Below, one piece after another: positions 1-6,174 of a stretch of 6,819 nt of DNA. The DNA lies in contig CACYEU010000015.1 in assembly GCA_902773445.1 (NCBI GenBank), forward strand, positions 1-6,819. Direction: 5' to 3'. Under the pieces are notes generated by a model that worked only from the letters and a program-made list of their open reading frames with translations, was not told the origin of the DNA and searched no databases. Within the stretch, counting starts at the first letter, position 1. The number at the start of each line of letters is the position of its first letter. Position numbers and translations under genes: made by a program. The DNA comes from an uncultured Lachnospiraceae bacterium (GTDB taxonomy: Bacteria > Bacillota > Clostridia > Lachnospirales > Lachnospiraceae).

Positions 1-41
1 ATATATTGGTTATATCTATATATGAGCCGTTGCTTTTCCTG

Positions 42-86
42 TATAATGAGAGTAGTATTCAAATACAATTCAAGGATGCTAAGGAG
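42..86 (+). promoter_or_regulatory. Promoter -10 box and ribosome binding site for the first lipoprotein gene
   Basis: A perfect TATAAT lies at 42-47 and an AAGGAG ribosome binding site at 81-86, seven bases before the ATG at 94. No convincing -35 box is seen at the right distance; the DNA upstream is AT-rich. The -10 box lies downstream of an in-frame ATG at 22, which argues that translation starts at 94 instead. The promoter is an inference from consensus match. Confidence 0.6.
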
Positions 87-93
87 TTTTATC

Positions 94-828
94 ATGACAA
101 AACATAAATATCTCGGCTTATGTATCATTCTGGTGTTAACGGCCATGCTGGTCCTGGTCTCCTGTAAGTCATCTGACTCCGGTCAGAAGTCAGATACCGG
201 AGACAGCCCTAAGGCCACCGTCTCTGAAGAGAAAAAAGACGAAAAAGCTGAAGATAAAAAAGCTGACGATAAGAAAGACGACAAGAAGAAAGATCAGAAA
301 GACAAAAAGGATAACGACAGCAAGGCGAAGGAAGACTCTTCAAAGGATGATTCATCCGAATCTTCCAAAGCAAATGAGTCAAAGACCTCCGCGTCCAATT
401 CATCGAAGCCGGCCGCCGCGTCTTCAGGCAGCTCCAACAATTCTGCCTCCAGCAAACCGGCCGCTAAACCGGCTGCCAAGCCGTCCGGCGGACAAAGCAA
501 GCCCGCAAAGAAGACAAAGAAAGTCTGGGTCGAGCCGGTCTATGAGACACGCACTGTCACTCTTGAGACCGGTACCCGCACCTGCGGCGGGCGCAACAAC
601 GGCGTTCTCGGCACCTGCAACATGACATGGCACGGCACCGAAAGCGATACTTACAATCAGTGGTACGCGCACTGGCAGGCCTATGTCAAGCGTCGCACGG
701 CCGAGGAAGCCGCGCAGGGCAAGACCTATGTCTGTGATCATATCCACGATGACTCACGTTTTGTCCATGACACGAAGACCGAACAGGTCATTGTGAAAGA
801 AGGCTATTGGAAAGAAGTGACTGAGTGA
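94..828 (+). CDS. Lipoprotein with Lys/Asp/Ser-rich linker and small Cys/His C-terminal domain
   Basis: This is a predicted surface lipoprotein of 244 residues; its function is unknown. A basic N-terminus and hydrophobic segment (about residues 5-22) end in a lipobox LVSC with the lipidated Cys at 24. Residues 25 to about 143 are low complexity: first Lys/Asp/Glu-rich, then Ser/Ala, then Pro/Ala/Lys-rich, which looks like a flexible wall-spanning spacer. The C-terminal part, about 144-244, is a compact domain starting VWVEPVYETRTV and ending VIVKEGYWKEVTE, with Cys 164, 175 and 214 and several His, including CDHIH. Similar Trp/Tyr-rich ends flanking Cys/His pairs occur in clostridial exported proteins with degenerate zinc-ribbon-like domains, so metal binding is possible but unproven. 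The start at 94 is chosen for its AAGGAG site, the lipoprotein signal, and a -10 box lying downstream of the alternative ATG at 22. It is probably co-transcribed with the rhodanese lipoprotein that starts four bases after its stop. Confidence 0.8.
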   Translation: MTKHKYLGLCIILVLTAMLVLVSCKSSDSGQKSDTGDSPKATVSEEKKDEKAEDKKADDKKDDKKKDQKDKKDNDSKAKEDSSKDDSSESSKANESKTSASNSSKPAAASSGSSNNSASSKPAAKPAAKPSGGQSKPAKKTKKVWVEPVYETRTVTLETGTRTCGGRNNGVLGTCNMTWHGTESDTYNQWYAHWQAYVKRRTAEEAAQGKTYVCDHIHDDSRFVHDTKTEQVIVKEGYWKEVTE

Positions 829-832
829 TCAG

Positions 833-1327
833 ATGAAGCATCATGACATCACAATCAAATCTCTTATAAAATCAGCCGCGGCCGCCATCACGGTGACCGC
901 GCTGCTTTTTCTGTGCGCAGCATGCGGCAGCGCCTCTTCCGGCGGATCCGGTTCCGCTGACAAGAGCAGCGCTGACAAGTCCGGCGTGCGCTATACACAC
1001 ATCTCAATGGATGAAGCTCAGGAGATGATCGAATCCGGGGAACCCGATAAAGACTATATACTTCTCGACACACGTGAAGTGAATGTCTACAATCACGACC
1101 ATATTCCGGGCGCGATCTGCATCCCCGAGCCCGACATTTCAGCTCTCGACAACGACGCCGAGATCCCGGAACTGCCGGATAAAGATCAGAAGATCATCGT
1201 TTACTGCCAGTTCGGGGGCGTCAGCAAGATTGCCGCTGAAAAGCTGTGTGATATGGGCTATACCAATATCTATGAATTCGACGGCATGGATTACTGGAAA
1301 GGCGATGTCGAATCAAATATGGAATAA
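833..1327 (+). CDS. Rhodanese-domain lipoprotein
   Basis: This is an exported single-domain rhodanese-like protein of 164 residues, predicted to be anchored outside the membrane. A signal segment (about 12-30) ends in CAAC with the lipid Cys at 31; the -3 position is Cys rather than the usual Leu. A short Ser/Gly/Lys spacer (32-52) is followed by the rhodanese fold, about 55-160. It shows the LLDTRE strand (78-82), the HIPGAICIP segment (90-98), the catalytic loop YCQFGGVS with Cys 125, and the closing MGYTNIYEFDG and YWKG motifs. Rhodaneses move sulfane sulfur through a persulfide on this Cys. The usual loop is CxxGxR; here the Arg position is Val 130, so activity or substrate may differ. 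Export puts the reaction outside the cytoplasm, perhaps in handling thiosulfate, sulfane sulfur or selenium before uptake, which is inferred from the neighbouring YedE/TusA genes. It starts four bases after the preceding lipoprotein gene, so the two are likely one operon. Confidence 0.9.
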   Translation: MKHHDITIKSLIKSAAAAITVTALLFLCAACGSASSGGSGSADKSSADKSGVRYTHISMDEAQEMIESGEPDKDYILLDTREVNVYNHDHIPGAICIPEPDISALDNDAEIPELPDKDQKIIVYCQFGGVSKIAAEKLCDMGYTNIYEFDGMDYWKGDVESNME

Positions 1328-1354
1328 AAAAGTCCCGCAAAAGCGGGACTTTTT
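1327..1354. terminator. Bidirectional intrinsic terminator between convergent operons
   Basis: A perfect 8-bp stem, AGTCCCGC (1331-1338) and GCGGGACT (1343-1350), with an AAAA loop is flanked by A-rich DNA on the left and T-rich DNA on the right. It therefore gives a hairpin plus U-tract on both strands. It lies just after the rhodanese stop (TAA 1325-1327) and 18 bases beyond the stop of the opposing TusA-like gene, so it can end both transcripts. Confidence 0.93.
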
Positions 1355-1372
1355 AGAGCTATTCAATTCTTA

Positions 1373-1594
1373 TTATTTGCGGGCGACGATCGTCCACATT
1401 CCGTCTCCTCTTTCAAATTCAACGATCTCGATCCCCCGGTCCTGGCAGAAACCAGGGATCGATACGGTCGTGTCCGGACATGTGAACTCGATCTCAACCA
1501 TCTGTCCCGGCTCAGCCGCATCAATTGCTTTCTTGAATTTAACTAACGGAAACGGACAGTCCATTCCCTTCGCATCAACTTTTATATTCTCCAT
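1373..1594 (-). CDS. TusA/SirA-family sulfur carrier protein
   Basis: This is a cytoplasmic sulfur-relay protein of 73 residues, the usual size for a single TusA domain. The family signature CPxP appears as CPFP at 13-16, in the context KGMDCPFPLVKFKKAI; in TusA proteins this Cys carries a persulfide passed between partners. Two further Cys (39 and 50) are present. The rest follows the family pattern of a beta-alpha-beta sandwich ending in GDGMWTIVARK. Translation starts after a very strong GGAGGAGG site (minus strand, 1606-1599). It is the last gene of the LysR, YeeE/YedE, TusA operon, 31 bases after the transporter stop. The pairing with a YeeE-type transporter suggests it accepts sulfur (or selenium) brought in by that transporter. 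The specific acceptor cannot be told from sequence, and the name TusA here means the family, not the tRNA-thiolation role shown in Escherichia coli. Confidence 0.92.
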   Translation of the reverse strand: MENIKVDAKGMDCPFPLVKFKKAIDAAEPGQMVEIEFTCPDTTVSIPGFCQDRGIEIVEFERGDGMWTIVARK

Positions 1595-1625
1595 AGTGCC
1601 TCCTCCGGTATAACAAACCCCTGTA

Positions 1626-2675
1626 TCAGTCTTCTCTCATCAAGAAGATCCTGGTCGCAAGCCAGATTCCGAGCGCCAGAAACAGCAGCGCAAACCACGA
1701 TTTGACCGATCCCTGCGCAGTTCCGACAAGTCCGTTCGATACGAGACAGCCTGTCCCCCAGATCGCGCCGATTCCCATCAGTACAGCACCGATCACGGCT
1801 TTTAAGATCGTACCCTTTGCCGGTTTGACGACCGCGAATTCACGGCTCACCAGCGATGTGACAAAGACGCCGGCAACGATCCCCAGGACAAGCATGCTCG
1901 CAAATCCGAGTGTCTGATCGGCCGGATTGCAGCCGCCGATCACCTCGTAGGGATGAAGCGGTGTATACAGCCAGGACAGGATCGGCGTCGCGATCGTAAA
2001 ACTGTTGTGGCGCCCGAACTGCTCACTGATCAGATAAGTCAGCCCGAGCCACGCGCCGATACAGACCGCACCGACCTCGATCGGCCAGATCTTTTCACAT
2101 AGAATATGTCTGACACCGTGGTATTTGGACGGAATCGCAAACTTTGGTTTATGTTTTTTATGATGCCATGCCATTGCGACCCAGCATATGATCGCTGCGG
2201 CCGCGCAGATCATCACCATGACCGGCTGACGCCGCACCGGAAGATCATCCGAAACGACTGTGACAGTCCTGACAAGACGCGTCAGATGCCTGCCCGGTCC
2301 CGCCGACATGAAATAACCGACGATCATGAATACAACAAGGATCAGGAATCCGATGACCCGCCCGTCTCCGCATTTGATCAGTGTCGACGTCAGGCATCCG
2401 TTTGCAAGAACAGCGCCGATGCCGAACAGCAGACTCCCGAGGGCGACCGCCAACAGCGAAAACGGAGGCAGATATGACGGGATCAGGATCAGGCCGGCAT
2501 GCCCCATTGCATAGTAGAGCAGCCCTTCGGTCGCGATGATCGAAGCAATGATCAGAAAATGATAGGGTTTCTTTAAGAAATAAATGTCGCGGATCAGACC
2601 GGTCATGCAGAAACGGCTTCTTTTCAGAAAGAAGCCGAATACCATACCTGTCAATAATCCTGCAAGAAAAATCAT
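1626..2675 (-). CDS. YeeE/YedE-family membrane transporter (thiosulfate or related sulfur/selenium species)
   Basis: This is an integral membrane protein of 349 residues with about nine hydrophobic segments and the internal two-fold pattern typical of the sulf_transp (DUF395) family. Conserved Cys-containing motifs sit in the expected places: RSRFCMTG (Cys 23), GAVLANGCLTSTLIKCGDGR (Cys 94 and 102), IGGCNPADQTLGFA, and WGTGCLVSNGLVG (Cys 310). In the characterised YeeE/TsuA thiosulfate importer, comparable Cys residues line the path and are needed for uptake, so thiosulfate import is the best guess. Members are also linked by genome context to selenium. Its ATG overlaps the LysR stop as ATGA at 2672-2675, with a GGAG site at 2687-2684, so it is translationally coupled to the regulator. 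A TusA-like carrier follows 31 bases later, matching the usual YeeE plus TusA pairing. The substrate is inferred; the family call is firm. Confidence 0.9.
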   Translation of the reverse strand: MIFLAGLLTGMVFGFFLKRSRFCMTGLIRDIYFLKKPYHFLIIASIIATEGLLYYAMGHAGLILIPSYLPPFSLLAVALGSLLFGIGAVLANGCLTSTLIKCGDGRVIGFLILVVFMIVGYFMSAGPGRHLTRLVRTVTVVSDDLPVRRQPVMVMICAAAAIICWVAMAWHHKKHKPKFAIPSKYHGVRHILCEKIWPIEVGAVCIGAWLGLTYLISEQFGRHNSFTIATPILSWLYTPLHPYEVIGGCNPADQTLGFASMLVLGIVAGVFVTSLVSREFAVVKPAKGTILKAVIGAVLMGIGAIWGTGCLVSNGLVGTAQGSVKSWFALLFLALGIWLATRIFLMRED

Positions 2676-3574
2676 GCTTTCTTCTCCACCCGCGCGAAAT
2701 AGGATCTGGCGAATTCAATAAAATCTTCGGCCAGCGGGGAAAGTGATACGTCTTTCCGCGTCACCATATAGAACTCACGTGCCAGATCGAAATCACTGAT
2801 CGTGACATTTTTGATCAGCGGAGACCCGATTCTTTCAGCGGTATAACGGGACAGGATCGCGACGCCGAGCCCCTGCTCAACAGAACGGATGATCGAATAC
2901 AAGTCATTGAAGCTTGCGGCCACGTCGATATTCTTCCGGCCGATCCCCTTATCGGCAAGCGCCTTTTCAAATGCTTTTCTCGTCGCTGAGCCGCTCTCCC
3001 GCCAGATCACCGGATATTTGACGATTTCCTCAGAAGTCATCTCATCAGCCAGGTCATAGGAAGCCGGTGCGATCAGCACCATATCGTCGGAAAAGACATG
3101 GTCATAACGCAGATTGTTGAATGCGTATTTCTCGCCGACAAATCCAATCTCGCCGTATCGCTCGATAATATTGTCGACGACTGTCTGAGTGTCAGATGAT
3201 TCGACAAAATAGCGGATCTGAGGTTTCTCGCGGCGGTATTCGCTCAACAGCTCCGGCAGAAATGTCGTCGCCGGGATCGATGAAGATTCGATCGCAAGGA
3301 TCTGTCTGCCCTCCCCCTCCGACCGGTTGAGTTCGTCGATCGCCTGATCGCGGATATTCAGCATTTCAACGGCATAGTGATAGAGTTTGCGGCCTTCTTT
3401 TGTCATCTCGACCGTCCGCCCCTTGCGGTTCAGCAGTTTAACGCCGAGTTCCTGCTCGATCGACTGTACGTGTGTACTGATCGTTGGCTGCGCGAAGAAC
3501 ATCGCGTCCGCAGCCTTTGAAAAACTCTTGTAGCGCACCACATTGATAAAAGCTTCGATCTGTTTGTAATCCAT
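2672..3574 (-). CDS. LysR-family transcriptional regulator of the YeeE/TusA operon
   Basis: This is a 300-residue LysR-type regulator of normal family length. Residues 1-60 form the winged helix-turn-helix, with FSKAADAMFFAQPTISTHVQ followed by SIEQELGVKLLNRKGRTV. A linker helix (about 60-90) leads into the two-lobed effector-binding domain (about 90-295), including the typical SVEQGLGVAILSRYTAE stretch. The start at 3574 (MDYKQIEAFINVV) is preferred over an in-frame ATG at 3619. That upstream ATG lies inside the predicted -10 box, whereas 3574 has an AGAGG site at 3587-3583 eight bases upstream and gives the standard family N-terminus. The sequence resembles LysR proteins annotated as associated with selenium metabolism, but cysteine or sulfur effectors are equally plausible. 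It is first in its operon, so it likely regulates itself together with the transporter and carrier, and perhaps also the divergent thioesterase operon. Confidence 0.93.
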   Translation of the reverse strand: MDYKQIEAFINVVRYKSFSKAADAMFFAQPTISTHVQSIEQELGVKLLNRKGRTVEMTKEGRKLYHYAVEMLNIRDQAIDELNRSEGEGRQILAIESSSIPATTFLPELLSEYRREKPQIRYFVESSDTQTVVDNIIERYGEIGFVGEKYAFNNLRYDHVFSDDMVLIAPASYDLADEMTSEEIVKYPVIWRESGSATRKAFEKALADKGIGRKNIDVAASFNDLYSIIRSVEQGLGVAILSRYTAERIGSPLIKNVTISDFDLAREFYMVTRKDVSLSPLAEDFIEFARSYFARVEKKA

Positions 3575-3614
3575 CAGAAAAACCTCTATTTGTTTTTGAA
3601 AAACACTCGTAAAT

Positions 3615-3643
3615 ATCATAGCATATCTGTCCGCTCAAAACAA
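3615..3643 (-). promoter_or_regulatory. Promoter of the LysR-YeeE-TusA operon
   Basis: On the minus strand TTGTTT (3643-3638) and TATGAT (3620-3615) are separated by 17 bases, and TG one base before the -10 box makes it an extended -10. Transcription would begin near 3608, giving a leader of about 34 bases before the start codon at 3574. This is a good sigma-A type match. Confidence 0.75.
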
Positions 3644-3645
3644 TC

Positions 3646-3659
3646 TCATGGACGGATGA
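3646..3659. promoter_or_regulatory. Candidate LysR operator (small dyad)
   Basis: TCAT at 3646-3649 and ATGA at 3656-3659 form a short dyad around GGACGG, immediately upstream of the -35 box of the LysR operon and within the divergent intergenic region. LysR proteins typically bind short interrupted dyads of the T-N11-A kind; here the spacing is T-N12-A. The arms are only four bases, so this is a weak candidate. Confidence 0.3.
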
Positions 3660-3682
3660 TTCTGAAAACACTTGCCTGAAAG

Positions 3683-3745
3683 GCGACAAAACCCGCTGAT
3701 TATGGTACACTTGGTCTATGCCGTAAACGGCATTTGACGGGAGGA
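3683..3745 (+). promoter_or_regulatory. Promoter, leader hairpin and ribosome binding site for the thioesterase operon
   Basis: TACACT at 3706-3711 with TG at 3703-3704 forms an extended -10 element. A weak -35, GCGACA (3683-3688), lies 17 bases upstream. The inferred start of transcription, near 3718, coincides with a small hairpin ATGCCG-TAAA-CGGCAT (3718-3733). A strong GGGAGGA ribosome binding site at 3739-3745 follows. A hairpin right at the 5' end could stabilise the mRNA. Confidence 0.6.
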
Positions 3746-3749
3746 ACCA

Positions 3750-4163
3750 ATGAAAACGCTTGAAGAAGTCAGAGCAGAGATGTATCAGGATCTGTTTGCT
3801 GTCGAGGCGACCGGCGCGACGATCGAATCGATCAACGATGACGGGACCGTGACGGCACGCCTTGAGATCGAACCGAGGCATTATAACAGCGGAGGCCGCG
3901 TCATGGGCGGCGCGATCTTCACGCTGGCCGATTTCGCGCTGGCAGCAACGATTTACGCCAACGAGATGTTCTCGACCGCAATCAGCTGTGAGATCGAATA
4001 CCTGAGAGCCGGAAGCGGGTCCTTTCTGACTGCAGTCGGTTATCTCGACAAATCAGGCCGCAGTGTCATATTTGGCGGCGCCCGTGTCTACGATGACCGT
4101 GACAGACTGATCGCGCAGCTGCGCGCGCAGAGTTTCAGACTTGAAGTTCCTGTAAGGGACTGA
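3750..4163 (+). CDS. PaaI-like hotdog-fold thioesterase
   Basis: This is a cytoplasmic hotdog-fold protein of 137 residues, predicted to hydrolyse acyl-CoA or a similar acyl thioester. The core motif is HYNSGGRVMGGAIFTLADFA (about residues 45-64). It matches the PaaI family pattern NxxGxxHGGxxxxLxD, with the usual His of HGG replaced by Met, and retains the Asp of LADFA. Hotdog proteins with MGG at this site are common in Firmicutes, so this is a subfamily trait rather than damage. Later strands, about 75-135, carry the expected ISCEIEYLRAG and GRSVIFGGARVYD segments. Its native substrate cannot be deduced. It starts after GGGAGGA, is first in an apparent three-gene operon with the PrsW-like and EamA genes, and is divergent from the LysR operon. 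Confidence 0.9.
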   Translation: MKTLEEVRAEMYQDLFAVEATGATIESINDDGTVTARLEIEPRHYNSGGRVMGGAIFTLADFALAATIYANEMFSTAISCEIEYLRAGSGSFLTAVGYLDKSGRSVIFGGARVYDDRDRLIAQLRAQSFRLEVPVRD

Positions 4164-4185
4164 TTCTGCTAGAAAGGTAAAACCA

Positions 4186-4890
4186 ATGATTATCAGTGCT
4201 ATTTATATTGCTGCCGCCGTGCTTCCGGCGCTTTATCTGATGAGAGTCATCTATAATCTCGACACGTTTGAAAAAGAGCCGCCGGCGCTTCTTCGCGCCT
4301 GCGTGGTCCGCGGTGTCTACGCGGCCTTTCTTGCAATCGTTCTTGAGATTGCCGGACAATTTCTGATGGGCCTTGCGCGCATTACGCCCAATTCGCCGCT
4401 CTACGTGATGGTCCTCGCCTTCGGAGTCGTCGCGGTTGCCGAAGAAGGAGCGAAATTCTTCTTTCTCCACAGGCTTACATGGAATGACCCGAACTTCAAC
4501 TACCGGTTTGACGGCATTGTCTATTCGGCGTTCGTCTCACTCGGTTTCGCGGCATTTGAGAACATCAAATATGTCTTTAACTACGGTCTGTCGGTCGCCG
4601 GTCCGCGTGCGGTCCTTTCGATCCCCGGACACCTCGGATTCGCGATCGCATTCGGATATTTTTACGGCCGGGCCCGTGTTGCCGCCAATCAGGGCTATTC
4701 AGTCCGGGCGCGCAACAATCTGATCGCCGGTTATCTGGCGGCCGTTCTCCTGCATGGCTTCTATGACACCTGCGCGATGACCGGAACACCGACATCAACC
4801 ACAGTCTTTTTGGTCTTTGTCATCATCATGTACATCGTCATCATTCGTCTGGTGAGAAAAGAAGCGCGTACGAACATGCAGATCAGATAA
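4186..4890 (+). CDS. PrsW-family intramembrane metalloprotease
   Basis: This is a polytopic membrane protein of 234 residues with about seven hydrophobic segments, the usual size for PrsW relatives. The family signatures are present in order: YNLDTFEKEP near residue 23, the EExxK motif as AEEGAK (Glu 86, Glu 87, Lys 90), FENIKY (Glu 125, Asn 126), a membrane His at 149 in PGHLGFA, and the LLHGFYD motif (His 190, Asp 194). In Bacillus subtilis PrsW cleaves an anti-sigma factor at the membrane surface to start a stress response; the Glu and His residues are thought to bind the catalytic metal. No anti-sigma or sigma factor gene is visible nearby, so its target is unknown. It begins 22 bases after the thioesterase stop with an AAAGG site (4173-4177) and is followed 18 bases later by the EamA gene. 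Confidence 0.9.
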   Translation: MIISAIYIAAAVLPALYLMRVIYNLDTFEKEPPALLRACVVRGVYAAFLAIVLEIAGQFLMGLARITPNSPLYVMVLAFGVVAVAEEGAKFFFLHRLTWNDPNFNYRFDGIVYSAFVSLGFAAFENIKYVFNYGLSVAGPRAVLSIPGHLGFAIAFGYFYGRARVAANQGYSVRARNNLIAGYLAAVLLHGFYDTCAMTGTPTSTTVFLVFVIIMYIVIIRLVRKEARTNMQIR

Positions 4891-4908
4891 GGAGGGTTTT
4901 TCTGGTTT

Positions 4909-5802
4909 ATGTCATCAGCCAAAGGTTCATGGGCTGTTTTCTTTGGCGGCGCATTCTGGGCGAGTGTTTCGCTCTTTGTTCCGCCGCTTTCAAAAGCCGG
5001 CCTGACATCAATGCAGATCGCACTGATCAGAGTGTTCTTTGCGGCAATCGCGCTGATTATTCTTGTGCTGATCAAAGACCGGTCGCTGTTCAGATTTAAG
5101 CTCAAAAATCTCGGTCTTCTGCTGCTGAACGGACTCGTCTGCGGTGCAGTCTTCAACTTCTTTTATTTCACGACGATCATCAAAAGTCAGACTTCTGTCG
5201 CGGCGATGCTTCTCTATACATCGCCGGTCTTTGTTATGATCCTGTCCAGGATCATCTTCAAAGAGCCGATCACGCCGCGAAAGATCCTCACACTCGTAAT
5301 GACTGTCACAGGTTGTATCTTTGTGGCCGGATTTATCGGGCATGCCACACCGATCCCGATGATCGCGTTCATCACAGGTCTGGCAACCGGCGCGACTTAC
5401 GGTGTCTATACCATTCTTACCCGGTTCAACGCGCTGCGCGAAGACCCGCTGACTGTCACGCTCTATACATTTATCTTCGGAACACTCTTTATGCTGCCGG
5501 TCGGCAATCCTGCCGGAATCGTCAGAATTGTCGCCCACAAGCCTTCGCTGCTTCCGCTCGTCGTCCTGTTCGGTCCGATCGCCAGCTCACTGGCTAACGG
5601 TCTGTTCACCTGGGGCATCTCGCGGATCGAAGCCAACCGCGCGGCCGTGCTCTCCGCAACCGAACCCCTCGGCTGCGCGATCATCGGCATGACCGTCTGG
5701 GGCGACAGCCGCGACCCGATCAAACTGGTCGGCATCGCACTCGTCCTCGGAGCTATTATTTTGCAGGGACTGAGCCTCCCGGCCTCCGAAGCAGCAGAAT
5801 AA
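4909..5802 (+). CDS. EamA/DMT-superfamily transporter
   Basis: This is a 297-residue inner membrane protein of the drug/metabolite transporter superfamily, with about ten membrane segments in two EamA repeats (about residues 8-140 and 150-290). The first repeat shows GGAFWASVSLFVPPLSKAG and the typical end YTSPVFVMILSRIIFKEPIT. The second shows GATYGVYTILTRF and ends with the matching ATEPLGCAIIGMTVWGDS and a GIALVLGAIILQG helix. Such proteins often export amino acids or other small metabolites, but the substrate cannot be predicted. The ATG at 4909 lies 12 bases after GGAGGG (4891-4896), a long gap, and no better in-frame start is seen. It is the last gene of the thioesterase operon and is closed by a strong terminator. 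Confidence 0.92.
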   Translation: MSSAKGSWAVFFGGAFWASVSLFVPPLSKAGLTSMQIALIRVFFAAIALIILVLIKDRSLFRFKLKNLGLLLLNGLVCGAVFNFFYFTTIIKSQTSVAAMLLYTSPVFVMILSRIIFKEPITPRKILTLVMTVTGCIFVAGFIGHATPIPMIAFITGLATGATYGVYTILTRFNALREDPLTVTLYTFIFGTLFMLPVGNPAGIVRIVAHKPSLLPLVVLFGPIASSLANGLFTWGISRIEANRAAVLSATEPLGCAIIGMTVWGDSRDPIKLVGIALVLGAIILQGLSLPASEAAE

Positions 5803-5829
5803 AAGTCTTCAATGGCTATATTTATGAAT

Positions 5830-5853
5830 GAGCGGCAGCCTGCCGCTCTTTTT
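5830..5853 (+). terminator. Intrinsic terminator after the EamA gene
   Basis: GAGCGGCA (5830-5837) and TGCCGCTC (5841-5848) form an 8-bp GC-rich stem with a GCC loop, followed by TTTTT at 5849-5853. It lies 28 bases after the EamA stop and ends the plus-strand operon. Confidence 0.93.
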
Positions 5854-5859
5854 CTGTAC

Positions 5860-6160
5860 GGCTGAACTAAGACTTCGAAAATGCCTCCCGGTTCAGCATT
5901 TTCACTGCAAAATTTGTGAAAAACCCTCTCCGGCGCCAATTCGGCTGAACTAAGGCTTCGAAAGCACCTCCTAGTTCAGCATTTTCACTGCAAAATCTGT
6001 GAAAATACCTCTCCGGCACCAATTAGGCTGAACTATGGCTTCGAAAGCACCTCCTAGTTCAGCATTTTCACTGCAAAATCTGTGAAAATACCTCTCCGGT
6101 GCCAATTCGGCTGAACTAAGGCTCCGAAAGCGCCTTCCAGTTCAGCAAAAAAGTTCAGCC
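5860..6160. repeat. Array of 83-bp tandem repeats with paired hairpins, bounded by an 8-bp inverted repeat
   Basis: Three complete units start at 5860, 5943 and 6026, with an exact 83-base period and no spacers. A fourth partial unit (6109-6146) stops at repeat position 38 and is followed by AAAAAA and GTTCAGCC (6153-6160). By hand alignment, units 2 and 3 differ at 4 of 83 positions, and unit 1 differs from each at 11. Each unit holds two adjacent inverted repeats. Hairpin A is GCTGAACTA paired with TAGTTCAGC (5944-5952 with 5972-5980 in unit 2). Hairpin B is ATTTTCAC paired with GTGAAAAT (5981-5988 with 5999-6006). Hairpin A is weaker in unit 1 (7 bp) and retained in unit 4 (8 bp). The array starts with GGCTGAAC and ends with its exact complement GTTCAGCC. 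No coding potential, promoter or target duplication is evident, and the array sits between two convergent terminators. Its origin and function are unknown. Confidence 0.93.
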
Positions 6161-6174
6161 ATAGAGTCCGGCAC

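Noticed and set aside
22..93. N-terminal extension of the first lipoprotein from an ATG at 22
   Set aside because: A TATAAT box at 42-47 lies inside it, it has no ribosome binding site, and the start at 94 gives a standard lipoprotein signal peptide.
1083..1613. Open frame of 176 codons on the plus strand
   Set aside because: It runs through the rhodanese gene in another frame, across the terminator and antisense to the TusA-like gene; it has no ribosome binding site or domain.
2106..2477. Open frame of 123 codons on the plus strand
   Set aside because: It is antisense to the YeeE-type transporter, has no ribosome binding site, and its translation is low-quality and charged, without family features.
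3575..3619. Upstream start for the LysR gene at 3619
   Set aside because: The ATG lies within the predicted -10 box, and the extension does not match the family N-terminus; 3574 has a ribosome binding site.
5008..5538. Open frame of 176 codons on the minus strand
   Set aside because: It is antisense to the EamA gene, and its Asp/Arg/Cys-rich translation is typical of a shadow of a membrane-protein gene.
5860..6108. Small minus-strand peptides using the AGGAGGTG within each repeat
   Set aside because: The AGGAGGTG resembles a ribosome binding site, but no start codon with a sensible open frame follows at the proper distance; the motif is part of the loop of hairpin A.
5860..6160. CRISPR array
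   Set aside because: The units are contiguous 83-bp tandem repeats with no unique spacers, and no cas genes are present.
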